Assembly (NCBI GenBank): GCA_000708835.1
Contig: DF237169.1
Location: 72,186 to 136,185, forward strand
Source: Klebsormidium nitens
Lineage: Eukaryota; Streptophyta; Klebsormidiophyceae; Klebsormidiales; Klebsormidiaceae
DNA length: 64,000 nucleotides
Direction of reading: 5' to 3'
Shown piece by piece: positions 11,801 through 24,700 of this stretch. The position numbers were made by a program, and so were the translations under genes. Within the stretch, counting starts at the first letter, position 1. Each line of letters opens with the position of its first letter. The notes beneath the pieces were generated by a model. That model was given only the letters and a program-made list of their open reading frames with translations, made no database searches and had not been told where the DNA came from.

Positions 11801-14800
11801 CGCCAGTCGCTTTCAGAGACGGCCTTTTTTTTTCGCCCTACTGGCATTTGCGAAAATCGCTACATGCGTCGCCTAGAGCGTTCCACATGCGACCACGTCT
11901 TCGACGAGGAAGTGTTGTGAAATTCTGCTGGGGTCTTATGCTTGGAAGCTGTACACTTGGAAAGCAAGCAGGCAAAAGCAGATGTTCCCATCAAGAGGCC
12001 TGGCTCATAAAGGCGGGTTAGGATTATTGAATGTGATGCAGCTTCACCGCATCAACTGGGCGCAACGACTAAGCTGCATCTTCCAGGCAAGCCTGCCAAA
12101 ATGCACGGGCAGTCTCAAGATGTTGTTGCGTAGTCGAGCCGAACGGATCAAAGAAAGTTCCTGCTAGAAGACTTCGTCACTCACTTCCAGTAGGCACTCC
12201 CCTCTGAGAAGCGCACAACTGGAGCGTCCCACGCCAAAGAGAAGACGACCTCGCGTTCCTCTCCAGGGGGAACCACTACGGTGGCGCAGACTGCAGCCCC
12301 GATGCTCTTGCCAGGCTTGGACTTAGTGGAGGTCTTTGACACTGCGGTGCCCCGCGCTTCCATGGAAATGAATTTTCCGTGCTGCGGGTTTTAATAGAAA
12401 TTTTCTGCTTCCTCAACGGTCAGATTTGATTAGATTAGAAGCATGCTTTGCTTTGGGCACAGATCACCGGAGGGAACAGCATGCAACGGACTCAGATGAG
12501 AAAACACGACGAGCCTGTGGCCTCTACTGCCTCTGCTAAAGTTAAGTGACAGTGATGAGTTGCGTCCCTGTTAAGCAGATACGCTGCTCCCCTGTTGGGC
12601 GGTTACAAGTTACCCCAGGTAGCTGGCATGTCTTCTGCCTTCGAGCCAGATCGATTATCACCACAATCACGCCTAGGACTTATCGTCGTCAATTTCGCTC
12701 TCAGGTTAACCCCAGGTCAACTCCTTGGTCGCCTTGTCCAGATCACGACGCACGTACAGAGGAGCCAAGCAACCAGAGCAAACTTCGGCAAGATACTTAC
12801 ATGCGCAATCTCGTCCCAGACCGCTTTGGCATCGTACGGCGTGCTACCCTCCACGTCGAACGTCTCGCACGTCGTCACCGCCACCTCCTGACTCTGCTGG
12901 GCAGCAATCGCCCACGTGAACTTGTCTGACATGTGCTTCAGCCTGCAGTAAATACACGCCCGCATGACAAGTTGTTCCACACGTGCTGAATCAGTGCTTA
13001 GTGACAGTACTTATCAACGGCCTTCCTCACCAAGAGTAGCCAAGGGGCTGGAAAAGAATAGTGATATCGACGACCTTGCAGAGTAATAGATTCCAGATCG
13101 TTGAGAAGGGTCGACGGATTTTCTGTTCCGAGCAAAGACCTCCTTTTCCTTGTTCATATAGAATGGGGAGAAAGAATTCCTTCAGCAGCTGCTTCGAGGT
13201 GGTTTACTTAAGAATTCGCAAGGTACTAGACGGATTCTCTGTTCCAAGCAAAGACCTCCTTTTCCTTGTTCGTTAACATGGGGGGAAAAGAATTCCTCCA
13301 GCAGCTGCTTCGAGGTGGTTAACTTGTTCTCCGCGAGGTACCAGACGGACTTTCAGTTTCAAGCAAAGACCTCCTTTTCCTTGTTCATGAAGAATGGGGG
13401 AGGAAAGACTTCCTTCAGCAGCTGCTTCGAGGTGGTTAACTTGGTCTCCGCGAGGTAATAAACGGATGATTCGGTTCCAAGCAAAGACCTCCTTTTCCTT
13501 GTTCGTATAAGGTGGGGGGGAAAGAGTTCCTTCGGCAGCTGCTTCGAGGTGATTATATTGCTTTCCCAAGGTACTAAACGAATTCTTGGTTCCAAGCAAA
13601 GACCTCCTTTCCCTTGTTCGTATAAGATGGGGGGGAAGAATTCCTTCGGCAGCTGCTTCGAGGTGGTTATATTGTTTACCCAAGGTGCTAAACCTAAACG
13701 AATTCTTGGTTCCAAGCGAAGACCTCCTTTTCCTTGTTTGTATAAGATGGGGGGAAACGATTTCCTTCAGCAGCTGCTTCGAGGTGGTTCACTTGTTTTC
13801 CGCGAGGTACTCACTTGTGATTGAGCAGTACGCCGGTGACCCCGTCCTTCTCCTCAAAGCTCGAGTTGGAGTGGCCCCCGGACAGGTGGGTAGCACCCCC
13901 TGTGGAGTTCTGCAATCAAAAAGGATGCGACGACTTGAGGAAAATCCTCGCAGAATGGATCGGTCCTGCTCTAAGTTCAGCTTCCTAACAGTGGCGCCGA
14001 ATGCTTTTCACAAAATAGTTGCAAGTAGGGCGCTGTGTATCGAGTAAAAAGACATTCACTAGGAGACAGACGAACCAAAATTGTTGCCCGGACAGAGTGA
14101 TTAGTGTTTGGTTGATTCGCCCACCCAGCTATGGCACTTACCGCAAACGTGAAGAGGACGGACACTTGAGCATCGTCTTTGCCCGTGTTTGCAATCTGCA
14201 GATGCGCCACAGACAGCTGGTCAGTCTTTTGAGGACAGCGAGCAACAACTGGACGCATATAGAAACGACTCCAAAGCTCCAACGTCAAGCCATGCCTCGT
14301 AACACACCAAAATCGCTTCTATGCTCAGCTTGAAGCGGCATGAAGCAGCACGCAAGGTTTCAGAACATCCTGGGGTTTCCTGGACGCTCAATTTGTGAAG
14401 GTTAAATGGCAGCATACAAGCGGGGTAAACAGGATGCCAGACAAGTAGCTCTCTACTTTGGTTGAAAGAGAACCTTGTATAACCTGTGCCAGGTGTTTGT
14501 CTTCAACTGAAACTTCGCAGGTCTGTCTACAACCGTCTTCTTACAATCCAGATGCCCATAACACCGATTCTAAGCAGTCTTATTCGAGTCGAGCCATCCA
14601 GATGCCCATAACAACGATTCTAAGCAGACTCATTCGAATCGAGCCATCCAGACCATCAGATTATTGGTCGACCCTCACCAAGTAGGAGAAGACCGCAACA
14701 GGGTAGCTGCTGTCCTTGTAGTTGTGGGGAAGGAAAGGGGACACCTGGCGGCACGAGATCTTCAACTCTGGATCGGGTTCGCCTGTACGAGACAAGCCGC

Positions 14801-17800
14801 AGCGTCATGAGGATTGCGCATGTGCTTCGGATCCATTCCATCTCCAGCAGACGTCTTGCGGTGAAGTATGGGAGGCCACAGACTGAGACACAGCTAACAA
14901 GGGACTGAAAAGAAGGTCACGATGAAACGGACAGGTAGGCACAGAATGGACTTATCTATCGTACATGGGCCCCTGAGACGGGGTGTTCGTGCAACTTGGG
15001 GCAAAGGGGGACAAGCTCTCCTCTCCGAAGCCCGGTCGACATTCAGCCGCGTCGATGGTTTCCCTTCGACTTTCACTTCCGAATATGCCAATGCCAAACC
15101 ACGGCTTTATTTCCTTTTCCTGGAGGTTGGCAATGCAGGTGAGCTTCAACTTCGCAACCTTATACTAACAGAAAAGGGGAGACCGAAAGATCAGTCTTAC
15201 CATCGTAAACCGTCCATGCGCGAGGAAAGAGCGCGTGGTACGTCGACTTGTCCCCTTTCAGATTCCAACCCCATGTGGCTATCCCCGTCGGGGGCTCAGG
15301 CGCCTTCTTCTTGTCCTTCGGCTTCGGGGGACTGCAAGAAGGTTATGCGAGTTGTCAACGATAACAGTCTGCTTTGTACGCACCTCACAACCTGAGATTA
15401 AATTTTTCCAAGGCTTGGCCCAGATGGAGGAGGGCAGCAAGCACGCTCAAGGAAACGTTGATTGAAAGCAGGAAGCAGTCGCCAAAAATTGAAGCATGCA
15501 TCCTGGCAACGAGGGGACACGCTTAGTTGCGCGAACCAATAGTGGCGGCGAAGTAAGTGCTTGCGATATACAGCACGAGTTGGAATCCTGTTGACATGAC
15601 TACTTGAGAAATAGGGACCAGATATCGTCACTGATCCAAAGATTTGAGTTGACCACCCACATCAGCTCCTCAGGGCGCCCGGGGTAGAGCACGCTGGAGA
15701 ACCTCTTGTGCCCGTCTGCTCCTCGCTTGATGAAAACCTACGGTGAAGAAAAGCGAACTGAGAATTGATAACGCCTCAGGAAAGATGATGCGAAGGCCTT
15801 GGAGGCAATCAGCAAATCTTGGGAAACATGACCCGCCGTCCAGGCAACGACCCAGCCTTTTGCGGGCCAACAAAGGCGTCCTGTGGTGTCGAATCCTCTG
15901 CACTTCTTTACATTTGAAAACATTTACTTGAGCCTTTCATGAAGTCGGATGTGACACGTCTGCAGTTGGCCGCAATATTTTTCCTGTCGAAAGACATTCT
16001 GACAGTGAGCACATGGCTCTACTCAACGGTCCAAGCCATGCGTTTCGATTATTTTAGCTGGTACTACGAATTGTCTGCCTCTTCCTCTCTAACAAATCGT
16101 CGAACCCCTTGCAAAAGACTCACGGAAAACTGATCAGCTAGCACAGGCGCCTCGTCACAGATCCCCGGCTGAAGCTGCCATCGCCGGAAGTCCCCCCGCC
16201 AGCCCCTGCCAATGCTTCCCCCCCTGTACAGCATGAGAAACAATAAGGAACCTTTCTTGGAATCAACACATCAATTCGTCAGTATCTGGCAGCTATTTCC
16301 ACGGCAACCGTTTTTCTTGGAACTTATACATCAATTCGTTACTATCTGGTCAGCTGATTCCATAACCATCGTCTGTTGTTTCTTTCCATCCAAATCTAGG
16401 ATCAAAAACTGCACGACAAAACCCCACTTGCATTCAGCCCCACAGGTCTCTTCCTCATACGCATCCAAACCAGTGGCGATGATAATTTTGCCCAATCTCC
16501 TCAATCAAACCCGCACTGAAAGTGATGTTTGTTGACAGAGTCATCAGCAAGGAATGTTTGACGGAAACAGCTCTCACCCAATGCCCCCAAGTGGGACACC
16601 GTGGCACGCCTGTGGCCGCGTGACGGACTTATTGAACGGGTCAATGATTGGCACTCGTCCCTGGCTGCGCTCTTCCAGGACATGACGGTACAAGCGCAGG
16701 CCCAGTCGCGCCTGGATATCAGAGGGGCCAGTGTCAAGGTCCAAGTTTTAGCTCCTAAGTACCAGACTGTGACGCGAAAATAAGTAGGAACTTAGACCTG
16801 CCGTCAACGCTACAATACCTCTTTTACACACTCTGAACTTGGAGACAACACCTTTGGGCGTTGACTCAGCAGAGTCTCCATGCATGAGGCAGAGTAGTCC
16901 CTGAAAGTACTGGGTGCAAGCTCATCAGCGCCATTTGTCTGGAAGGTGGGGCATGTCAAAAAGAATGTCACGAAGTCTGCATGATTCATGTACAGTTCAA
17001 CCTTCACATGTTTTGAGAATCTTTGACACATCCCCACGGCCCAGAGCAAGCACTCTGCCCCTGGCCGGAGTTGTTGCAGTATGCATTGTTTCGAGCCCCA
17101 ACCAGAAACTTGCCGGGCGCAGAACCTCTCACCATCTTGAACGCCTCCGAGACTGTCACCGTGAACTCCTTGAGCAGACTGACGGGCAGGTTCAACTTCC
17201 GCCGCCACGCCAGGCTGGGGGGCGCCACGCCCTTTGTTGCTAGCTGCAGAACTCCCCCCCCCCAGATTTGCAACAATCAGTTTCTGCCAAATGGTGTGAC
17301 CAGAGCAACTTTTGTACGGTCCAGTGTAGGATCTCTTGGGTCAGGGGCACTCGTCTACTCTTTCAGCAGCGTGTCGCACTTGCATGCTGCCAGAAGGTAG
17401 GCAGTTCTGCTGAACGTGTAAACTCTGGAATGACAGCGCACAACAGCTCATGCCCCTCATCTTTGAAATAGGGCAGAAAACACTGACAATTTACGCACCC
17501 AAGTCTCAAAGTTCACGCAGAGTGTCTGAGCTCCATCTATGTAACATATTGAACTTTTTTGATTGTGCTTAGAGCAGACCTCTTCGCAGCTTCACTTGTT
17601 GCTTCATCCAGAATGTTGTCATTCCATGAAGTAGAGCTTGAACATATCACCATAGACTCAATACACGCAGCCACGTCGATTGCATGCCACTAGTCAAGCC
17701 CTTGATAAGATCAGCTTGAACGCAATCCGTGGCAGCAACTTCACTCAGAAGCCCATCAGCCAACCTCCTTCCACAGACCAACGCTTCTCCTAGCTAGTCT

Positions 17801-17975
17801 CCAACAAAGCTCTTCTCACCAACTGCAAGGTAGGCTTGTTGATGAAGTCGTTCAGCGGCCATGACGGCTTCCTTCTGTGCCCCGGTTTCAAGGAGAAGGA
17901 CCCTGACTTGCTCCTCTCGTAAGTCTCCGACTTCTTAGATTCCAAAACTTTAGTGTGTTCAGGTCCGTCTGCCAT
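2880..17975 (-). CDS. GBA2: Non-lysosomal glucosylceramidase (GBA2-like, GH116), 23 exons, 1294 aa
   Basis: It hydrolyses glucosylceramide to glucose and ceramide. Exons (high to low): 17975-17820, 17243-17133, 16711-16578, 16223-16124, 15737-15661, 15331-15201, 14782-14679, 14195-14142, 13909-13815, 12942-12801, 12381-12185, 11791-11724, 11414-11280, 10939-10836, 10490-9614, 9173-8965, 8428-8261, 7686-7532, 5459-5223, 4705-4564, 4265-4143, 3842-3732, 3134-2880. All splice phases match and the lengths total 3885 bases. Family hallmarks in order: [61 protein letters not shown] (Glu489, the expected nucleophile), [22 protein letters not shown] (Asp1000, expected acid/base), [41 protein letters not shown]. 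Exons 14-15 insert about 330 residues of low-complexity Ser/Gly/Glu-rich sequence with RRSFSLD sites; land-plant proteins are nearer 950 aa. The first Met (17975) precedes the conserved N-terminus. I see no signal peptide, consistent with a cytosol-facing enzyme. The final 85 residues are basic and poorly conserved. Confidence 0.93.
6600..6800. repeat. Degenerate G-rich repeat in glucosylceramidase intron 18
   Basis: The motif GTGGAAGGTTGTGGG plus CAGGGAAG recurs near 6600, 6681 and 6729 with irregular spacing. The plus strand is strongly purine- and G-rich and the minus strand Pro/Ser/His-coding by chance, which creates a long open frame (6073-6885, minus) inside the intron. I treat that frame as a by-product of strand bias, not a gene. 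Confidence 0.6.
7204..7270. repeat. Imperfect inverted repeat (stem-loop) in intron 18
   Basis: A left arm starting CCTAAGC (7204-7229) pairs imperfectly with a right arm ending GCTTAGG (7247-7270) around a loop of about 17 bases. It could be a small foldback element or the remains of a miniature inverted-repeat transposon. I see no clear target-site duplication. Confidence 0.5.
7948..8116 (-). repeat. Decayed duplicate of the exon 17 3' end inside intron 17
   Basis: The sequence around the exon 17 donor (8251-8300, plus-strand GCTGACCTGCAGCACGA... GGTCCTTCCA) recurs in degraded form at about 8085-8116 and more weakly at about 7948-7970. The flanking AAGAAGGAC is copied too. This suggests past tandem duplication of an exon-intron boundary. 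The copies are too decayed to add sensible coding sequence. Confidence 0.55.
11930..12170 (+). mobile_element. Possible non-LTR retrotransposon (LINE) reverse-transcriptase tail fragment in intron 11
   Basis: On the plus strand, antisense to the host gene, a frame reads [20 protein letters not shown]. The preceding frame is W/K-rich and the frame goes on with LSCIFQ. The GGLG(L/V)xN pattern after a basic 'WKxxxxP' segment is typical of the C-terminal part of LINE reverse transcriptases. The match is short, with no catalytic YADD motif, endonuclease or poly-A tail visible, so this would be a small dead fragment. A chance resemblance cannot be excluded. Confidence 0.4.
13105..13810. repeat. Minisatellite of about 117 bp x 6 in glucosylceramidase intron 9
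   Basis: The core CAGCTGCTTCGAGGTG begins at 13186, 13301, 13419, 13536, 13650 and 13771 (periods 115, 118, 117, 114, 121). A second conserved block, CAAAGACCTCCTTTTCCTTG, also recurs in each unit. The array fills about 700 of the 872 bases of intron 9 and runs to within a few bases of the exon 9 donor (intron base 13814). Unit sequences differ by small indels and substitutions, so it is not newly expanded. Copy number could well vary between strains. Confidence 0.9.
14551..14650. repeat. Tandem duplication, 2 x 50 bp, in intron 7
   Basis: 14551-14600 and 14601-14650 are the same 50-base unit with four substitutions; the first bases of a third copy follow. It ends 28 bases from the exon 7 donor. 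It is non-coding and looks like a recent local duplication. Confidence 0.9.
16254..16373. repeat. Tandem duplication, about 2 x 60 bp, in intron 3
   Basis: Two units sharing TTTCTTGGAA...ACATCAATTCGT...TATCTGG...CAGCT start near 16254 and 16314. They are imperfect copies inside intron 3, about 30 bases upstream (in transcription order) of the exon 4 acceptor. Confidence 0.75.
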
Positions 17976-18783
17976 GACTGGAGTTCTAAGAGAGCTCCTT
18001 GCTGTTCGTTCTTGAAGCTAAGGCGTAATCACCCACAATGTAAATCACCCCCCTGGATTTCAAAGCACATCAGATGCATCCATTTGCCTCCGTCCTCGTC
18101 AATCGGCTGGCTAATGCGCCACAGGCCTTTTAGCATCTGAAGGCCCACAAACGCTCAACCCGTTGAACATTCCAATGAAGTAGCGCATCTGACGTGAGGG
18201 GAAGCCCTTGCTATGATCTCCAGATTGGGGGCCATGCATGGAACTGGAGTTTCAAATTCATCAGGGAAGCTGTCCCAACCCACGACATTGTTCAATTGGT
18301 GTAAGCAGGGACGACTTTGTAACTTGCAGCCAATAGAAATTCTACAAGCTGCCACGTCGTTCTGCCATTTTGGCCTAGGGGTTAGTAGACAGCCTACCAG
18401 GCACCCCTCTCAGGGGTCCGGCGGAACTATCACTCATGACGTGGCACATGCACGTGGTCACTGCCCACGCAAGTCTGCTTTTCAGACTCCTTGATGATTG
18501 GTTCAACGAGCTCGCTGGCACTGCAGTCTCAGAGCAGAAGAGCTGGAGACTGAGGACCGTTTGCTAGGTGGTAGATAGCGCTAGTCAGCGACCAGCTAGC
18601 CGTCATGGGCGACATGTGAAAGTCGTAGCTACTTACCCAAAGTTTTGCTTTGGAAACGTCGGAGCGTGGTTTGCTTGTTGGATTCAACAGTGTGCATCGC
18701 AGCTTTTTGTCATACCCATCGGGCATAGCGTACAAGGCAGAGCGCAGCCGGCGATTCGATCGAAGCTGGCGAGTCTGAACCTG
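17976..18783. promoter_or_regulatory. Divergent intergenic region between glucosylceramidase and LamG-protein genes
   Basis: The start codons of the two large genes face away from each other, 808 bases apart, so this stretch should contain both promoters and both 5' UTRs. I see no clear TATA box or other named element. A non-coding 5' exon for either gene could also lie here; an acceptor-like CAG is not needed by either model. Confidence 0.45.
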
Positions 18784-21700
18784 ATGGCAGGCGTTTCTGC
18801 GCACTGCTTGCTCCTTGTCTTTTTGGGCAGTCTGCTTTCAGCTGCACTTGCACGTGAGTTTAGTTTGAGGTTGCTCATCCATTCGGGACGCTTGCTTTCA
18901 CGGGTTGACAAACAGGGAGCTTGGACCTCACTTATAAGTTTGGACTGCTAGCCTTTCTCGATCGACGAGCTTTTGTCTCAGGTTTGAAAAGCTGCTTGCT
19001 GCTGTGATCTGGACACGAAAAAGGCCACAATCGATTGAAAACAAATGGTCGACCACATGCTACAAGTCTTAGAGATGCATAGTGCGTGTGTGTATCTTTG
19101 TGTGTGTGTATGTCTGTTTGTGCGATGCATAGTGCCTAGCGGCCCCACAGGAAATCCATTCACTATGTCAAGGCCGGGTTGCCTACAGCTGGAGCGATGT
19201 GACAAGGATCTTTGTCTGTTCTCTGTTGTTCACCAAAACGATGCGGTAGACGCTACGATTGCCTCAAAACACACCGCATATCAGATGGTGTTGACACCTC
19301 TTTTGCCTTACCATTTCAAAAAACCCAGCTTTTATCACTTTGAGCAGGAGGGAGTGCCCTCTGTCCCTGTGTGGGGTGGTATGAATCTTGTCAGAATGTG
19401 GTAGCCATGTTTTGCATGAGTGGCATAGGCTTTTTATGTTGTTCCAGTTCATTGAATAAACCTCAAAAGTCATTCTTTTCCGAAGCTCACCCGCTCATAG
19501 GCTTGAGCAAGCTGCTGCAGAAACCAGCTTTGCGTGCATGTTACCTCATCAGCTGCTTGCTTATCTGATGTGTGCAAAAGTACTCATGCTGGTGCATTGT
19601 TGGATTCAGAGTCGGATGGGCCGCAAATGCTGCTCTTTGGCGACCATGTTGCGATGGCGAGAGCGGGCCCCAACTTTCCCACCACGCAGCTGACCTTTGA
19701 AACGTGGCTGAAGTCGCACGATGTGAGTATGCTAATGTTCATTGGTGCTGTGCTGGGAAATGTTGAATGATAGTAAAATCAATTCACTATCAATGCTTTT
19801 CGTATTTTGAAGGTAAGCGCGACATGTTGCTCTACAGAACATTGAATCCATTCACTGCAAAGAATTTAATTTTTGGCAATGCTGTGACATCGATGAATCT
19901 TTTCTTTGAAAGCTGTGTGCTTTCTTGCTGGACATTTCTTCTCCACCGACGTGAAGTGTTACTCAGTCTCACGGACTACTTTGAGGTGTGCCGCCAGGTA
20001 CTCCAGCAGTGCCCAGGGTTGCTGGGTGCATTTGCACTACGCTTTTACGATTCAAAAGTCAGTCCCTTGCTTGAGGCAATTGAAGCCAGGCAGGTGTCTA
20101 CTTTCATTGACTGACCTCCACTCAAAGGACAGAAATTGTCTAGCCATCTCTTTACTTCCCCTTCTCCAGTTTTCAAACAAAGCAGAAGCGTTTCTAGGAG
20201 AAGCGAATCGGTTTGTATAGTGTCGGTTCAGTTTACACTGTCAAAGGAACGCTCCTGATCTTTCTGCCTGCTCTGACACGCGCAGACTTGCCACAAGTCC
20301 ACGCCGTTCTCCTACAGCGGCCCCAACAGTCCCGGCGGCAATGGATTTGTCATCTTTGACTCGGGCGATGACATGATTATCTGCATAGAGGAGCTGTACA
20401 TCGTTCCAACATGCTATGGGTGGCAAGATAATGGGATCAAAGTCGGCCTCTCGGACGGGCTTTGGCACCATCTGGCGGTGAGGACAGGAGTTGGACGTAG
20501 ATGCAAGGATCCAGTGTCAAATCGATTTCTCATGGGGATGCAAACCCATCAAGCCTGCTCTGGTTGGGAGGAGCAATCGAGGCGGATCCAAGATGAACAG
20601 GAACCAACGGTCCGGTCGGGGTTTCAAGGATATGTCATGACTGTCTTTTACCAAGTTGGTTTATGATGAGAGGAACATTGATTCAGCAGTTTCGTGGACA
20701 AAAGATCTGTTCAAGCTGGGATTCCTCAACTTTCTTATCAAGCTGGTAGAGCACAGGCAGAGTCTCAGTAAGCTGAAAGGAACACCTTGTCTCATGGGTA
20801 GGTCTCATGGATCAGGTTCAGCCACTGCAAGCCTAGAGCAATTTCACAATTTTTCCTAGCTTTATCCAGATTTGAGATCGACAACCACTGTATGTTCCTT
20901 GTTGCAGGTCACTTGGAATGGCGAGCAGAGTGGCCGGGTGATGATCTACGTGGACGGGGTGCTGGCGAAGGCCTTTGACACCTTCAAAACGGGGCCGCTA
21001 CCGGGCGGCGGAATCATGGTCCTTGGCAATGAACAAGGTGAGGGGATAGGTCAGATTGGGGATAGATTTTCCCATTGCACAAAGCAGTAGGACCAATGCA
21101 AGAAGCATCGTGAGATTTGATAGGGGAAGCAGGTCGTCTCTAAGTCGTCTGCGACTTGGTGTATCAGTTTGAGTGTTGATTGTTCAACTCGTTTTTGAAG
21201 GGAATGTTGCATGTTGCTGGGGTTGTTTCGAGACCCTTCCTTCTCTTCACCGCTGATTTCTGCCAGTCATGACGCAAAAATCCTTATTTGATAAAGTCAG
21301 TTAGAGCAAGGAAGGAGGGGCCGTGCGCACCATCCGCCATCGAAGGGATAGCTTCCAAAGCGCAGGATCAACCCCGTTGGGTCCGGCAGCGACCAGCTGT
21401 TGCGGTTGTCAGAAGCGTTTGACTCCGATTGGCTAAATTTCGAGAGAGGAGGGATGGCGGGGTGTCTGACAGAAACATAAGCAGGAAAGCCCCTGCGCTT
21501 TTCCCTTGAAGTGACCCTATTTGGTACTCGTTCCCGGGCTCAAAATCTATACCCAAACTGTAACCCCCGTCGTTCTTCCAGATTGTGTGGGCGGCTGCTT
21601 TGAGACGGGCCAATCGTATTACGGTGCCATGGACGAGATCCGGCTCTGGAGGGTGGAGCGGAGCCAGGCCGAGATTCTGCAGTTGATGCACCAGTCAGGT

Positions 21701-24700
21701 CCGTTCTCCTAAGGGAGTTCATTAATCCAGCCCAGTTGGGTTTCACAAACGGATTCAATAGTTCGAATCAAACCTTTGGGTTTGTTCGTCCGTGCGTTTG
21801 TACGCATGGCAGGGAGTTCAAGCAAGGTCTATGATCCAGTACAACTGGGGCCAACAAATGACTCCAGCACTTGGGGTTTATTTTCTTGGAAGAGTTTGTT
21901 TGTTCGTTTGTTCGTACACCTGACATTCAGTGCGTGGACGTGGATACTTGAGTGATACGCATGAACACGTCAATTGGTTGCCTAGCTTGCGGGTCGAGAG
22001 ATGGATTGGAGTGCTTTGTTGCCAAAGGTTGGGAGCCTTCTTAGTGGAGGAGATTGAGGTAACGGAGGCATTAGCGGAAGAAAGAAGGCAAAAGGATCCG
22101 GCGTGTAGCTTTTGGTGTTGTCGTTTGGCTTACTACGATCGTTGATTGGCCGGCGCCTTAATCATGAAGGCCTGCGAAGGTCGAACCGAGCGGGCGTTCC
22201 TATACTCGCATTTATCGTCATGTGGGGGCCGTGAAAGTGTAGGCTTTGCAAAGCGTTTCGATTGTTTTTGTACAGTCCGCGTCACATCGTCATAGCCTAT
22301 GAACTTTGTTTCCCTCTCTCGTCGCTGGACAGGTAACCCAGTTCTGTCAGCGCCAGGAGCCAAGGACAATCTGGTGGGCTATTGGCCGCTTGATGAGAGA
22401 GGCGGGGACATTACTTTTGACAAGAGCCATCGAGGTGAGCTTCCTGCCAATTTAGATCAGTCGGCGTCGGCGGAAATGAGATATGTGCATTTGCGTGTGA
22501 CACCAGCGACTGGCTTTTGTTGAAGTCTAGAATAGTTTTCAGGAAAGAGAAACGTTGTAGACGAGAGCAGCATGAATTAATCAGCTTATAATCGTTGGGA
22601 CTTTGGTCAAGTAGCTTGACAAGAGGCTGTAGTTTTGTTGATATATGACAAAGGCTTTTCATCGCAGTGCCTTCGTTTTAGAAGCAAACACTCAACGAGC
22701 TTGCCTTCCTGCAGGGGGCAACAACTTCAACCTGACATTCCCTCCCGTTCACAACGTCACGAACGAGATGTTCCCGCTCAGGGGATCAACGAACAAAGTC
22801 CTTGCCTTCTCCAACAACTTCGCAAGGAGCACAGCTGTGAAGACGTTCCCGACGGGCAGGTACGAAAGTTTGGGGCTCATCTCCGACTGCCGCCAAGCTT
22901 ACTGAAGTCGCCCTGAGGGTTCGTCTATTTTGCACCAATCCCAGCCTTTTCCAGAGAAAGAGCAAGAAGGACGCATTTGCAATTTCGAAAGCGGTCCCGT
23001 CAAAGAGCACCTTTGACATTCTTCCATAATTTCTAATCTCGTGATTTGGTCTCCTCTGATTGGTCCGGTTCACATGATCCATCCTGCAGCGCTCTTCCGG
23101 CTTTCCAAGGCCTTTAGAAGCTCGCATAAGGCACATTCGTCCGCCAATCGTTCTCGATTTGGAATGCACTCATTTGAACTCATGGGCAGAGCCACAACGT
23201 GCCCTGGCTGGCAATTTGCAACACGCTTCATCGGGCTTGATTTTTGTTGTGCAGCTTTTCGGTGGAGATGTGGGCCGTTGATCAGAAGAACCTGGACGCA
23301 GGCTACGTGAATGAGGGCCGTAGCACGTGAGGACGCCTGTCGTATGTCCTTTTCCCTTCAAGCCGTAGTTCAACCACTGACTGCAGAGTCTGTTGAAATT
23401 CAACGAGAACATCGCAAAATTTAGCGGATTGCAAGGCCTCGAGCCGCTCTCGTTTGCTGTAGATTCTATTTAGGCTTTCAGCATACATAGTCCCGACGTG
23501 TCCGATTGTCTTTCTCGATGGCTCCCCTTTACTTTCAAAGTACTTGCAGGACTGCCTTCACTCTACTCCCTTGTGTACGATCTCGCAACATCATTTTCAA
23601 TGAAGGTATCTTCGACGGAACTGTTCAGGGTCGGAGAAAGTTGGAAGTTGCGAAAAAGCGCATGCAAACGGCTGTTTGGTCAGCCCTGCTACATCGGTAG
23701 TAAACGGTAGAGGGCTGACGGGATTGAGGTTTTTACCTGCGCAGTCTCTTTTCATACGCGGCCGAAGTCAGCACCCCAGATGAGTCGGGCAGCCACTTTG
23801 AGCCCCTGGCGGTCTGGATCTACAAGGACAACTCGGACGACCTCATGAGCGTCGTTATCAACTGTGAGAATACCCAACGTCACGGGCGGTTTCCCTTACT
23901 TAAACTTGACCAGCAGCGTTTCGTCGAGTATCCATGCAGGAAGCGTAGTGTGCAAAGTATTTTCCTTCGGGTTCCAAAAAGCTATCGTATGAATTCAGGT
24001 TGGGACTGCAACTGCTTACACTTAGTTTTTCCTTACCTCCCTGTTTCAAGAATTGCTGGACATTTTAGCAGCTTCGATCGTAATCCCAAAATTCATCAGA
24101 AATTGAAACCCGATATCTGAAAACATGGCACCATCTATTCACCCCAGCTTCAAAGGGCGCCGATCAATTACTTAGCGCGCAAAACCCCCGTGCAGCCATG
24201 GTTTCTCGCGACACCGAAGTGTTTGCGGAAGACCACAAGTGGCACCACTACGCGCTGACGTGGGACGTAACCACCGGGGTAGCGATCCTCTACATGGACG
24301 GGCAGAAGATGTGGGACGGCAGTGTCGACGCAGGGGCGACACGAGCTGCCAACGGGTGTCTCGTTTTGGGGCAGGTACGAATCATCTCCCGAGTAAAGTC
24401 CTGTAAAGTGCTTCGCTTCCTCCAGAACTTGTCTTTAGCGGGCTTGAAGTCCGTTTTCTACGACTTTCGGTCTCCAGGCCAGTTGAGCTGTCGGTATTTG
24501 TTTGCATAGTCTTAGCCATATCTGCCGAGGAGCCATGTTTCGGGGGTTTCAGTATGGTTGCGTCGCTTCTCTCAACACCGTCGAGCGGAATAAGCAGGTC
24601 TTCGTGGGTTCTAGGGCCCCCTCTTGGTGTGAGCGCGATCTAGAAATTGGATTGCGAAGATAAAGAATGTCAAACCGAGGCTTCTTTGTCTTCGCAAATC

